Assembly: GCF_022829285.1 (NCBI RefSeq)
Contig: NZ_JAKSYI010000069.1
Coordinates: 62,001-126,000, forward strand
Length of the DNA stretch: 64,000 bases
Source: Methylobacterium sp. J-078
GTDB taxonomy: Bacteria > Pseudomonadota > Alphaproteobacteria > Rhizobiales > Beijerinckiaceae
Direction of reading: 5' to 3'
The notes beneath the pieces are model-generated. The model was not told the origin of the DNA. It saw only the letters and a program-made list of their open reading frames with translations, and ran no database searches. The position numbers and the translations under genes were made by a program. Position 1 is the stretch's first letter. Every line of letters begins with the position of its first letter. Positions 12,052 through 20,473 of the stretch are shown here, in pieces.

Positions 12052-13581
12052 ATGCTGATCCTCTGCGATCGGATCGATCCCGACCTGTTGAACTTCCAGG
12101 CCCATTTCGTCCACACCGCGATCTGCCTCGTGACCGGAAATCCCACCCTGGCGGACGCGGCACCGCCGGGGATCACCGTCGCCTGCGGTGACATCGGCGA
12201 CCGGCGCTGGCTGCGGTCCCTCGCTGCGTTCCACGGCCCGAACCTCATCATCGATCAGCGCGACCGCGGAGCGGTCGCCCACGCTTGGGCGCTCACGGTG
12301 CTGCACGGTGCACTCGCACGGGGTGGCGTGTACGCCGTGCGCGCCAGGGCCTTTCCGGGGGAACGCCGCGCCGGTCCCACGCCCCTGAACCCCATCCTCG
12401 AACGCCGATTCGCGACGGCCGGGCTCCTGCCCGCCGAGGACGACCCGAACCAGCGCCGCGCGGGCTACCGCCTGTTCGTCAAACCCGCTTCGGGGCCGAC
12501 GCCGATCCGCGTCAGGCCGGCGGCGGAGATCCCCGCGCCGCCGGCGGTCATGATCGAGGCCCCGGCCTATCGGCGCCCGGCCGCGGAGATCATCGACGCC
12601 CCACCCTGGATCGACGAGACGGTGGTGCACTACGCTGGACGCGAGGTCACGCCACCCGAGGCCCGCGTCTATCGCTACCGCGACGCCGTCGTGTTCGGGT
12701 ACGGCATCGTCCAGGTCGGCGACACCATCGTCGACGAGAGCCTGATCAATCGCGACCGCACCGACTTCCTGGGGGCCCTGTCCCTGCAGGCGGACGGAAC
12801 CGGGCAGGTCCATCACACCCTGCCGCGCCCGCGCCGGATCGCCGGGCGCACGGTGCACCTGTGGCAGATGTGGGGTGAGAATTACGGGCACTGGCTCATC
12901 GAATGCCTGCCCCGGCTGCACCTCGCCCACCGCGCCGGGCTCCTCGACGGGGCCAAGGTCACCGTTCAGGCATCGATCGCCATGGAGCCGATCTACCGGC
13001 AATCCCTGGCGGTGCTGGGCATCGGCTCGGACCGGATCGTTCGGCTCAACCACCGGGAAGTCGTCTTCGAGGAACTGGTCTACCCGACCCCGATCACCCG
13101 GCAGCCCTTCGTCAAGTCGCCCCTGGTGATCGATGCGGCCTTCGACATGCGCGACCGGATCGGACCGCCGCCGGAACCGCTCTCCGAACGGATCTACGTC
13201 AGCCGCAACCGGAGCGGCCGGCGCCGCCTCGCCAACGAGGATGCGGTGATCGCCCTCCTGCGCGAGCGCGGCTATCGGGTTGTGCATCCCGAGACGGAGA
13301 GCTTCACGCGGCAGGTCCAGATCTTCGCGGCCGCGCGCTTCGTCGTCGGCAGCATGGGCGCGGCCCTGAGTAACCTCGCCTTCGCGCCGCAGGGCGTCCG
13401 CTGCCTGATGCTCACCAACCGGGACATGCTGGACGACTTCTTCCTCGACCTGGTCGGGCTGAAGGAAGGCACCTACGTCTCCCTCCACGGCACCAGCCTG
13501 GCGCCCGACCAGGGCATGCATTCCGACTACACCATCGCGATCGATGCGCTCCGCGCGGTCCTCGACCGCCACGCCCTCTGA
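12052..13581 (+). CDS. GT61 / DUF563-type glycosyltransferase family protein
   Basis: The C-terminal ~330 residues match the GT61 (DUF563) family: [16 protein letters not shown] with the hallmark [20 protein letters not shown], and [15 protein letters not shown]. Such enzymes add sugars to polysaccharide or glycoprotein acceptors; substrate unknown. The N-terminal ~180 residues (MLILCDRID...; [25 protein letters not shown]) look like a separate alpha/beta module, faintly like a Rossmann methyltransferase half, which is inference. The start is uncertain: ATG 12052, GTG 12022, or ATG 11890, which has GGAG five bases before it but overlaps the uvrB start. No other polysaccharide gene is nearby. 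Confidence 0.8.
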   Translation: MLILCDRIDPDLLNFQAHFVHTAICLVTGNPTLADAAPPGITVACGDIGDRRWLRSLAAFHGPNLIIDQRDRGAVAHAWALTVLHGALARGGVYAVRARAFPGERRAGPTPLNPILERRFATAGLLPAEDDPNQRRAGYRLFVKPASGPTPIRVRPAAEIPAPPAVMIEAPAYRRPAAEIIDAPPWIDETVVHYAGREVTPPEARVYRYRDAVVFGYGIVQVGDTIVDESLINRDRTDFLGALSLQADGTGQVHHTLPRPRRIAGRTVHLWQMWGENYGHWLIECLPRLHLAHRAGLLDGAKVTVQASIAMEPIYRQSLAVLGIGSDRIVRLNHREVVFEELVYPTPITRQPFVKSPLVIDAAFDMRDRIGPPPEPLSERIYVSRNRSGRRRLANEDAVIALLRERGYRVVHPETESFTRQVQIFAAARFVVGSMGAALSNLAFAPQGVRCLMLTNRDMLDDFFLDLVGLKEGTYVSLHGTSLAPDQGMHSDYTIAIDALRAVLDRHAL

Positions 13582-13680
13582 GGGCGAAGCCGGGCGGCAA
13601 TTCCTCGACTCTCGGCCGGACAGACATAGATTCGCCCTGCCCCGGGCTCCGGGACTCCTGGAACAGCAGCGGACATCCCG

Positions 13681-14217
13681 ATGGACACCGACGCCCCGCA
13701 GAAGCCGGAACTCGACGCCGAAACCCTGGCCTTCGCTGGTCGGGTCTTCCAGTACGCCCGCATGGGCCACGCGGCGGAACTGGCCGACCTGTTCGGGCAG
13801 GGCCTCCCGGCCAACCTCTGCAACGACAAGGGCGACAGCCTGCTGATGCTCGCCGCCTATAACGGGCAGGGCGAGACCGCGCGGGTGATCCTGGAGAATG
13901 GCGGCGACCCGGAACTCGCCAACGTGCGTGGCCAGACGCCCCTCGCCGGCGCGGCCTTCAAGGGCGACCTCGACATGGCGGCGCTCCTCCTCGCCCATGG
14001 GGCGCAGGTGGACGGCACGGGCAGCGGCACGCGCACGGCCCTGATGACGGCGGCGATGTTCAACCGCACCGACATGGTGGCCCTTCTCTTAGCGCACGGG
14101 GCCGATCCCGACCTTCGCGACGGCGCCGGCCTCACCGCCGCCGAGATGGCTCAGTCGATGGGGGCCGCCGACACGCCCCTGCAACTGGCCACGGCAAAGC
14201 GATCGCCTGCCGACTGA
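13681..14217 (+). CDS. Ankyrin repeat protein
   Basis: 178 residues with about four ankyrin repeats at roughly 35-165, recognisable from GDSLLMLAAYNGQGETARVI, GQTPLAGAAFKGDLDMAALLL, TALMTAAMFNRTDMVALLL and the HGADPD turns. There is no signal peptide or membrane segment, so it is probably a cytoplasmic protein-binding module; the partner cannot be told. It begins about 100 bases after the glycosyltransferase and 58 bases before the PQQ dehydrogenase on the same strand, so the three may share transcripts. Confidence 0.85.
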   Translation: MDTDAPQKPELDAETLAFAGRVFQYARMGHAAELADLFGQGLPANLCNDKGDSLLMLAAYNGQGETARVILENGGDPELANVRGQTPLAGAAFKGDLDMAALLLAHGAQVDGTGSGTRTALMTAAMFNRTDMVALLLAHGADPDLRDGAGLTAAEMAQSMGAADTPLQLATAKRSPAD

Positions 14218-14275
14218 ACCAGGGCAGGTTGACGGAGCGCGCGATCACGGCGCGGCCATGCGAAGGAAAAAACCG

Positions 14276-16039
14276 ATGCGCATCAGACATGCCGCCGCCG
14301 TCGCGGCACTCCTCGCGGGCGCCGCGTCGGGACCGGTCCTGGCCGAGGACTGGCCGATGTTCGGGCGCGACCACACCAACCAGCACTTCTCGCCCCTGAC
14401 GCAGATCGACCGGTCCACCGTGAAGGGCCTTCGCCCGGCCTGGATCTTCCAGACCGGGATCACCGGCTATTTCCAGGCCGAGCCGGTGGTGGTCGGCACC
14501 ACCCTGTACGTCTCGACCACCCAGAACCACGTGGCGGCCCTCGACGCGCGCAGCGGCCGGGTCCTCTGGACTTACGTGCACAAGGCGCGGACGGAGAAGA
14601 TCTTCGGGCCGCCCTCGAACCGGGGCGTCGCGGTCTCGGACGGAAAGGTCTTCGAGGCGACCATGGACGGCCGGGTGATCGCCCTCGACGCCGCCACGGG
14701 CAAGGTGCTGTGGGATCACGAGGCCGTACGGCCGGAGGAGGGCGAGTCGGAGACCGCCTCGGCCCTGGCGGACACCCTCGGGGCCAACGGGGTGCAGGGC
14801 TCGAGCCGGCTCGGGTTCAAGATGCCGCCGCTCGTCGCCGACGGCCTCGTCATCGTGGGCGTGGCAGGTGCGGGCTACGGCCTTCACGTGGAAGACGCCA
14901 AGGGCGGCCTCGACGGGGGCGCCGTCGTCGGCATCGAGGGCGGCTACGGCCGACGCGGCTGGCTCGCCGCCTACGACGCGGCCACGGGCGCCGAGCGCTG
15001 GCGCTGGTACGTCACCAAGGCGGATGGCTGGGAGGGCGATTTTTCCGCCACCACACCGGACGGCGTCGCGCTCCACCGCGACATCGCCGCCGAGAAGGCC
15101 GCCGCTCCCGCGCACCGCGAGGCCTGGCGGGTCGGCGGCGGGTCCCTCTGGATGACGCCGGCCTACGACAAGGATCTCGGGCTGATCTATGTCGGCACCG
15201 GCAATCCGGCGCCCCAGAATTTCGGTCTCTCACGGCCGGGCGACAACCTCTACACGATGAGCCTCGTCGCCCTCGACGTCCGGACCGGGCACTTGCGCTG
15301 GTACTACCAGCAGGTCCCCCACGACGAGTGGGGCTACGACGTGGCGAGCCCCCCCTTCCTCCTCGACCAGCCGACGCCGAAGGGCCTCGTGAAAGCCGTG
15401 GCGCAGGGCTCGAAGACGGGCTGGATCTACGTGCACGACCGGGCGACCGGAGAACTGCTGACCCGGTCCGAGCCCCTGATCACGCAGAAGAACCTCTACG
15501 CGCCGCCGACTGAAGCCGGAACCGTGGTGAGTCCCGGCCCCCTCGGGGCGATCTCCTGGCACCCCGTGGCGTACGACGCGCGGAGCGGCTCGGCCTTCGC
15601 CCAGGTTCGCCACGGGGCCACGACCTACGTGGTGAAGACCGTGCCGGCGACATCCGAGCGCCCGGCCATCCGCTACACCGAGACGACCGAGGCGAAGGGT
15701 GAGCCCAGCTTCAGCACCCTGACGGCGGTGGATCTGGCCCGGGGCGGCGCGATCAAGTGGTCGGTGCGGGGCGGGAGTCGGCTTTCCGGGGGTACGCTGG
15801 CCACGGCCGGCGGCCTCGTCTTCTCCGGCGAGGAGGACGGACATCTCGACGCCCACGATGCGGAGACCGGCGCGGTCCTGTGGCGCTTCCAGTGCGGGGC
15901 CGGCATCGGCGGCCCCCCGATCACCTATTCCCTCGACGGCCGGCAGTACGTGGCCGTCGCGGCCGGCGGCGCCTCGTTCACCAAGGGGGCCGGCTTCGGC
16001 ACGGGCGATGCCCTCGTGGTGTTCGCGCTGCCGGATTGA
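14276..16039 (+). CDS. Periplasmic PQQ-dependent dehydrogenase-like quinoprotein
   Basis: Eight-bladed beta-propeller quinoprotein of the PQQ alcohol/glucose dehydrogenase type with a cleavable signal peptide (cut after ...GPVLA). Tryptophan-docking repeats (LDARSGRVLWTY, LDAATGKVLWDH, YDAATGAERWRW, HDAETGAVLWRF), GTGNPAPQN, RPGDNLYTMS and the lysine in QGSKTGWIYVHDR are present. The HDxWDxD motif reads HDEWGYD: Gly353 stands where MxaF- and GDH-type enzymes have the catalytic Asp. No vicinal Cys pair and no haem c domain were seen. ATG 14276 is preferred over 14258 because AGGAAAA precedes it. Substrate unknown; the enzyme may be altered or inactive. Confidence 0.85.
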   Translation: MRIRHAAAVAALLAGAASGPVLAEDWPMFGRDHTNQHFSPLTQIDRSTVKGLRPAWIFQTGITGYFQAEPVVVGTTLYVSTTQNHVAALDARSGRVLWTYVHKARTEKIFGPPSNRGVAVSDGKVFEATMDGRVIALDAATGKVLWDHEAVRPEEGESETASALADTLGANGVQGSSRLGFKMPPLVADGLVIVGVAGAGYGLHVEDAKGGLDGGAVVGIEGGYGRRGWLAAYDAATGAERWRWYVTKADGWEGDFSATTPDGVALHRDIAAEKAAAPAHREAWRVGGGSLWMTPAYDKDLGLIYVGTGNPAPQNFGLSRPGDNLYTMSLVALDVRTGHLRWYYQQVPHDEWGYDVASPPFLLDQPTPKGLVKAVAQGSKTGWIYVHDRATGELLTRSEPLITQKNLYAPPTEAGTVVSPGPLGAISWHPVAYDARSGSAFAQVRHGATTYVVKTVPATSERPAIRYTETTEAKGEPSFSTLTAVDLARGGAIKWSVRGGSRLSGGTLATAGGLVFSGEEDGHLDAHDAETGAVLWRFQCGAGIGGPPITYSLDGRQYVAVAAGGASFTKGAGFGTGDALVVFALPD

Positions 16040-16220
16040 TGGCCGGGCCGCGGTGATCGTGGACCGTTGCCCGGAGGGAGCGTGTCCCGAGGGCTATCCG
16101 ACCGGCACCCCGAAGCCACCGGCCGACCGCGCCCGCGACGCCGCCGCTGGCATGGAAGCCGAGGGACGGTGCCGATGTCGCGTCAAATCCTGCTCCGGAC
16201 CTTGAACCGGCGAGCGCGCA

Positions 16221-17108
16221 TCACGGTGTCTTAGGTTCCTCGGTCCTGGCATCGCTCCATTCCGGCGGCACGCCAATCTGATTCGCAACGACCCCCGCGA
16301 GGCCCGGGCCACGGCCGAAGGCTTCGCAGGCCGAGTATCGTAGGGCCATGCCGAGGGCGAGACCCATCCTGTCGGATGTCGGCCAGGAGCCCATGCGGCC
16401 GAACGGGCTTTCCCCATCGACGAGAAGCTCGCTGAAATCCTCCCCGAACTTGCCCGCGAGGGTGTAGGCGTCGCCGACGTCGGAGACGGTGGCCGCCGAG
16501 GCGAGGATCTCCGCACCGCGCGCCCAGACCATCGCGGCCTTCTGTCCGCCCCTGGGGTCGCGTGCCTCGGCCTCGATCGAGAGGCTTCCCAATCCGAAGG
16601 GCAGGCGAGGTACGGGGCCGCTGGCACCGAAGGCCATGGGTGTGACGGCGAGTCCCTTGGAGACACCCGCGTAGACCTTGTCGGTGAGTTCGATCTCGCC
16701 GACGACGGCGTGCACCGTCAGGTCGGCCGGGCGCCCAGGGCCGACCATCTCGAACCGCGAACTGAGGTTGGCGCAGAGTGCGCGATCGACGGCGTTCGAC
16801 ACCAGTTTGCGCTGATCGTCCGTGAGCGGAGCCCCCGACGCTTTCCGGGAGAACGTCGTCGGCACCACCCGCACGGTACGCGCTGCCTTCACCGCCGGCG
16901 CGTCGACATGGACGAGGGCCTTCGTGACGAGCCCGTCCGAGACCTTCAGGCTATCATAGGAGCGCAGGGACCCCGCCTGCTGCAGGGAAACCTCCTGGCA
17001 ACCGGCCGAGAGCCCGAGCGGAGCGAGGACCAGCGCGCGCCCGACCAAGCGATGCGCGAGGCGTTTCACGGTTGTGCCGGCATCGCCGGTCTCATGCGTC
17101 TGAAGCAT
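16221..17108 (-). CDS. DUF3313-type lipoprotein
   Basis: A predicted lipoprotein of about 295 residues. The N-terminal hydrophobic segment ends in LSAGC, a lipobox, so the mature N-terminus would be a lipid-modified Cys in the envelope. The body (GSLRSYDSLKVSDG..., VRVVPTTFS, LTDDQRKLVSNAVDRALCANLSSRFEMV) has the DUF3313 pattern; function unknown. ATG at 17108 is chosen because it gives a signal of normal length; the frame is open further upstream. Two tandem 14-bp repeats lie just before the start. Confidence 0.75.
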   Translation of the reverse strand: MLQTHETGDAGTTVKRLAHRLVGRALVLAPLGLSAGCQEVSLQQAGSLRSYDSLKVSDGLVTKALVHVDAPAVKAARTVRVVPTTFSRKASGAPLTDDQRKLVSNAVDRALCANLSSRFEMVGPGRPADLTVHAVVGEIELTDKVYAGVSKGLAVTPMAFGASGPVPRLPFGLGSLSIEAEARDPRGGQKAAMVWARGAEILASAATVSDVGDAYTLAGKFGEDFSELLVDGESPFGRMGSWPTSDRMGLALGMALRYSACEAFGRGPGLAGVVANQIGVPPEWSDARTEEPKTP

Positions 17109-17419
17109 TTTCGGAGCACCTATCTGGTTGGTCTTGCGCGGTCGGTCTTGCGCTGCCCCTGCACCGACACGGTGCTCGCGAAGCGCGAAGTTTGTCGGGG
17201 TGAGATCCGGCTGATGGCCAAAAGCCGTGGCGACGTCGCGTGAGCGACCGGCCAGCCGAGGCGAAGGGGGGGCGTTCTCCGCTGCGGCCAACCGGTGCCA
17301 ACCGCGGGGCCTCACGAGGCCTCACGGATCCGAGAAAAGGGGTTTTGCGTCACCTGCATCGCCGGTGGGCGGCAGGTGAGGCTCATGGCCGGCACGAGCG
17401 AACGTCCGGATCGAAAGGC
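17109..17419. other. Intergenic stretch upstream of the DUF3313 lipoprotein
   Basis: About 310 bases between two minus-strand genes. It holds the tandem 14-bp repeats and presumably the lipoprotein promoter. The remainder is GC-rich with short direct repeats (cctcacgaggcctcacg). No supported gene was seen. Confidence 0.5.
17126..17153. repeat. Tandem 14-bp direct repeat
   Basis: GGTTGGTCTTGCGC is followed immediately by GGTCGGTCTTGCGC, differing at one base, 18-45 bases upstream of the minus-strand lipoprotein start. It could be an activator site or a replication-slippage duplication. Confidence 0.7.
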
Positions 17420-17968
17420 CTAGTCCGGTGCGGCGCGCCTCGCCGTCGCCGGATGCGGAGGGGCCCATTCCGGGTCTGCGCGTGGCCCGTTCGGCTGGTC
17501 CGTCGACGCCGCGAGTTGGCCGGGTAGGATGTCCGTGGCCCGCTTCCAGGTCTGCGTTCCGCACAGCACCGCGAACATGCATCCTTCCACCGAGAGTTCG
17601 TCGGTGTTCTTGCTCCAGACCGTGACGTCGTACGGCTGGCCGTCATCGGCGTTGTAGATCTTGCCCACGTGGCGGCCGTCCCGGCCGGGTTCGAGCCCCA
17701 GGATCATCTGGTGTCCCAGCACGGGCCGGCCGCGTTTCCGACGATCGGGATTCTTGCTGTCGGTCGCCGCTTCGCGAATCCACACGATATAGCCGCAGAG
17801 ATGCCGGTCACGGGGACCGCACCGCTCGGTGCGGACGCGGGCGCGACCATCCTCGGTGATCCAGGTTCCGGTGGGATGGATCGGGGCCGCGGAGCCGACC
17901 CTCATGGTGCCGATGGCGGCCAACGCGATGAGTGCCGTCGTGGCGAGGCGCGGGAAGATCATCGTCAT
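17420..17968 (-). CDS. DUF2147 family secreted protein
   Basis: 182 residues with a signal peptide (MTMIFPRLATTALIALAAIG, cut near GSAAP) and the DUF2147 pattern: GTWITEDGRARVRTERC, LCGYIVWIREA, DSKNPDRRKRGRPVLGHQMILGL, GKIYNADDGQPYDVTV and LSVEGCMFAVLCGTQTWKR. The four Cys may form disulfides in the periplasm. Function is unknown; some members bind small ligands in a lipocalin-like barrel. The ATG at 17968 has GGGAGA about 8 bases upstream and is preferred to the upstream in-frame start. Confidence 0.85.
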   Translation of the reverse strand: MTMIFPRLATTALIALAAIGTMRVGSAAPIHPTGTWITEDGRARVRTERCGPRDRHLCGYIVWIREAATDSKNPDRRKRGRPVLGHQMILGLEPGRDGRHVGKIYNADDGQPYDVTVWSKNTDELSVEGCMFAVLCGTQTWKRATDILPGQLAASTDQPNGPRADPEWAPPHPATARRAAPD

Positions 17969-18094
17969 CGGTCGAGGTCTCCCATTGGTTCGGGCAGCCG
18001 TCCGCAATCCCGCACGCCGCGTGGAGCGGGCTGGCGCCGGAGGGGAACGACGGATCGGTGCGAGGGCCGGCGGTTCAGATGCCGGGAGCGAAGA

Positions 18095-18730
18095 TCAGGG
18101 GTCGGTGGGCTCGCGCCGGGATTCGACCGATAGACGGCCGGCGAGGCCCGCATCGAGCAGGGCGTGGACCTGGGCGAGGAACGGCCCGGTATCGAAATCG
18201 GGATAGGCGGCCTTGCAGACGATGATGCCCTTCAGGAGGGAACTGATCGCTCCGTAGAGCGCGACCGGATCGCAATCCGGTGAGGTCGCCAGGGCCGCCA
18301 GGGTCCCGATGAACCACTTGGAGCCCTCCTCGTGGTGCTCGCGCAGGATCGCTTCGATCTCGCGGTTGCGCGTGGCCTCCGACCAGAGTTCGACGCGCAG
18401 GATGGCGGACTCGCGCGTAATCTTCAGGTGGTAATAGGCAATGATGTTCATCAGGGAGGCGCGCTTGTCGCCCGCCTCCTCGAAACGCGCGATGCGCTCC
18501 ATCGCGCGGCGCCTTTCGCGCTCGGCCATCGAGACGAGAATGACCTCCTTCGAGACGAAGTAGCGATAGATGTTGGGTGAACTCATCGACGCCTCGCGGG
18601 CGATGTCCTGCATGGTCGTGCGGTGGAAGCCGCCGCGCACGAAGCACACCTCCGCCGCATCCAGGATCCCTTCCTGACGCGCGGTGAAGGCCTGCGACGG
18701 CTTCTGTGCGGGGCTGCCGAGAGCACTCAT
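18095..18730 (-). CDS. TetR/AcrR-family transcriptional regulator
   Basis: 211 residues. The N-terminal helix-turn-helix (RQEGILDAAEVCFVRGGFHRTTMQDIAREASMSSPNIYRYFVSK, quoted in parts: GFHRTTMQDIA, SPNIYRYF) is standard TetR; the C-terminal ligand domain has no recognisable class. The start is uncertain: ATG 18730 gives family length but weak ribosome binding, while ATG 18949 in the same frame follows an excellent AGGAAGG and would add 73 residues. It lies downstream of two small membrane-protein ORFs on the same strand and may be in their operon, repressing the palindromic promoter at 19767-19795 (inference). Confidence 0.9.
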   Translation of the reverse strand: MSALGSPAQKPSQAFTARQEGILDAAEVCFVRGGFHRTTMQDIAREASMSSPNIYRYFVSKEVILVSMAERERRRAMERIARFEEAGDKRASLMNIIAYYHLKITRESAILRVELWSEATRNREIEAILREHHEEGSKWFIGTLAALATSPDCDPVALYGAISSLLKGIIVCKAAYPDFDTGPFLAQVHALLDAGLAGRLSVESRREPTDP

Positions 18731-19097
18731 CGTAAGGGTCCGATCCAGGTCACGGACAGGCCGTGCCAGACGGCCCGTCGGCGGAAAGTTGCAATTCCGG
18801 AGGAAGACGACGTTGCCGCCGCCCGGTTCCGACCCGGGCCCTTCACCGGCATCCTCGGTCCGGAGCGGCCGATTCATCGCGAATTCGCGGGCCGTCGACA
18901 TGCCTCCGGCGGTCTCGGCAGAACTACCACAGTGAGCGATCGTCATCATGTGCGATCCTTCCTCGATATCGAATGTCGTGCGTCGGCTTCGTCGGGAGGC
19001 ATCGGTGTTCGGATGCACGTGCGACCCGGCAGGGCCACGGCGTCCTTGATCGGGAATTCCCGGAGAACAGATCGGGGAATGGACCCGGGAGTGAGGC

Positions 19098-19331
19098 TTA
19101 ACGGGTCGGACCGGCCGAGTTTTCGTGGCTGCGTGCCGGACGGGTCTCTTCGTCGATGTTCGCGCCACTGAAGCAGGCCATGAGGACGCCGACGACGAGC
19201 ACGGCCAGGATCACGCAGACCGCGCGGTCGGAAACCCGAACCCCTTCGCCCGCTTCCTGGTGCTCCCGCGTTTCATGACGGTCCGGCGCGGCGGATCTCG
19301 ATGATGCGGGGCGGCCTCGGTGGGGGATCAC
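19098..19331 (-). CDS. Small single-pass membrane protein (candidate)
   Basis: 77 residues from a GTG whose last bases overlap the stop of the preceding ORF (GTGA), a usual sign of translational coupling. One strong hydrophobic helix (AVCVILAVLVVGVLMACFSG) lies near residues 40-60, with a short charged C-terminus containing DEETRPARSHE. The N-terminal 35 residues are polar and Arg-rich. I know no family for it. Its support is the membrane helix and the coupling; composition of the N-terminal half is less convincing. Confidence 0.4.
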   Translation of the reverse strand: MIPHRGRPASSRSAAPDRHETREHQEAGEGVRVSDRAVCVILAVLVVGVLMACFSGANIDEETRPARSHENSAGPTR

Positions 19332-19642
19332 GGTCGCCCGATCCGGTCGGGACGGATCGAGGATGCCGTGTGCGCGGCGAACCGAGGTTGGATGATCCGG
19401 TCCGGGTCGTTCTTCAGAACCGAGAAGACGAACAGGTCGGCGACATGACGTCCGATGAGTGACTCCATGCGCCGGATCGGCTCCACCGCGACGAGGCAAC
19501 ACGCCGTCGTCGCCAGGATCATTCCGCGTAGGGCCAGACGCCCAATGACGCCGTTTCGATGCAGAGATCCGGTCTCGCGCGGCGAAAGAATGAATGGGTG
19601 CCAGGAATGACGCTGGGCCTCCCTCGATTTGCCTTCGGACAT
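19328..19642 (-). CDS. Small hypothetical membrane protein (candidate)
   Basis: 104 residues from an ATG with GGAGAG 8 bases upstream. A hydrophobic stretch (ALRGMILATTACCLVAV) near residues 37-54 may be a membrane helix; the N-terminal part is basic and His-rich, the C-terminal part (RHVADLFVFSVLKNDPDR) amphipathic. No family is recognised. It is the first ORF after the TTGACA-N17-TATCAG promoter, with a leader of about 120 bases, and overlaps the next small ORF by four bases. It could in principle be chance, but promoter, ribosome binding site and overlap agree. Confidence 0.5.
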   Translation of the reverse strand: MSEGKSREAQRHSWHPFILSPRETGSLHRNGVIGRLALRGMILATTACCLVAVEPIRRMESLIGRHVADLFVFSVLKNDPDRIIQPRFAAHTASSIRPDRIGRP

Positions 19643-19766
19643 CTTGGTTGCTCTCCAACACCGATCGGAGGCCCGCCTTCAGATGAAGAGGCCGTCACGT
19701 GACGGAGCCCATGATCGACGACCCGGGGTGCAAGTCGGCGATCGCTGCTCTCTCGAGCCGCAAACA

Positions 19767-19795
19767 CTGATAGTGAACGGTCATTATCGTGTCAA
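19767..19795 (-). promoter_or_regulatory. Promoter with imperfect palindromic operator
   Basis: On the minus strand TTGACA (19795-19790), a 17-base spacer and TATCAG (19772-19767) form a near-consensus housekeeping promoter, the best in the window. An inverted repeat GATAGTGA-ACGG-TCATTATC (19769-19788, one mismatch) spans the spacer and enters the -10, the geometry of TetR-type repression. It points toward the small membrane-protein ORFs and the TetR gene. Confidence 0.65.
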
Positions 19796-19931
19796 TCCTG
19801 ATACACCGCCGGAATCTTCCAGTCTGGGATTTTGCTGTTCCGGCGTGTGCCGGCACACCGGGAAGCCGATAGAAAGGTAGGGGAGGAGTCGTGGCTCCGC
19901 CCAAGCGGGAGGGACCGTGGGCGGCATTCCC

Positions 19932-19947
19932 CGAGTCGCGCGACTCG
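19932..19947. repeat. 16-bp palindrome containing two GANTC sites
   Basis: CGAGTCGCGCGACTCG is a perfect palindrome; GAGTC and GACTC within it both fit the CcrM methylation site GANTC. Confidence 0.6.
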
Positions 19948-20050
19948 CTGCGCGGTCCGCTGTTCGCGGCCGAAAGGATGTGACATGGGGACACGGGCGG
20001 CGCGCGGCTTGCGTCGGCCGGCCCGTCGCAACTCGAGATCGCACCGCGCC

Positions 20051-20473
20051 ATGACCATCGACGCTTCCGAACCGCGCCAGCCCGACGACCGCGGACCGCC
20101 GGTGGTGCGCACCATCGCCATGCCGGCCGACACCAACCCGGCGGGCGACATTTTCGGCGGCTGGCTCATGGGCCAGATGGATCTGGCCGCCGGCAACATC
20201 GCCGCCCGGCGCTCGCGTGGGCGCTGCGCGACCATTTCGGTGGAAGCGATGACCTTCCACCGCCCGGTGATCGTCGGCGACGAGGTCAGCATCTACGCCT
20301 GGATCGTGCGCGTCGGACGCACTTCGATGCGCATCCAGGTCGAGGTCTGGCGCCGCGAGCGCGAGGGCGAGGAGACCATGAAGGTGACGGAGGGGCTGTT
20401 CACCTTCGTGGCCATCGGCGCCGACCGCCGTCCCAGGGTGATCCCGCCCGAGCGGCCGACGGTCGAGGCGTGA
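20051..20473 (+). CDS. Acyl-CoA thioesterase (YciA-like hotdog protein)
   Basis: Hydrolyses acyl-CoA to free acid and CoA. The hotdog-fold signature is clear: TIAMPADTNPAGDIFGGWLMGQMDLAAG, then FHRPVIVGDEVSIYAWIVRVGRTSMRI in pieces, with the catalytic Asp in PADTN and the GDIFGGW loop as in YciA. The ATG at 20051 aligns with YciA N-termini; ATG 19985 has a better ribosome binding site (AAGGA) and would add 22 basic residues. Its stop overlaps the xylanase start (GTGA), so the two are translationally coupled, an odd pairing. Confidence 0.88.
   Translation: MTIDASEPRQPDDRGPPVVRTIAMPADTNPAGDIFGGWLMGQMDLAAGNIAARRSRGRCATISVEAMTFHRPVIVGDEVSIYAWIVRVGRTSMRIQVEVWRREREGEETMKVTEGLFTFVAIGADRRPRVIPPERPTVEA

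Larger units (their letters stand above)
19643..20050. other. Divergent intergenic region
   Basis: About 400 bases between the small membrane ORF and the thioesterase. It holds the minus-strand promoter and inverted repeat at 19767-19795, a 14-bp palindrome GTGTGCCGGCACAC at 19845-19858 and a 16-bp palindrome with two GANTC sites at 19932-19947. An in-frame ATG at 19985 with AAGGA before it is an alternative thioesterase start. Confidence 0.6.
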
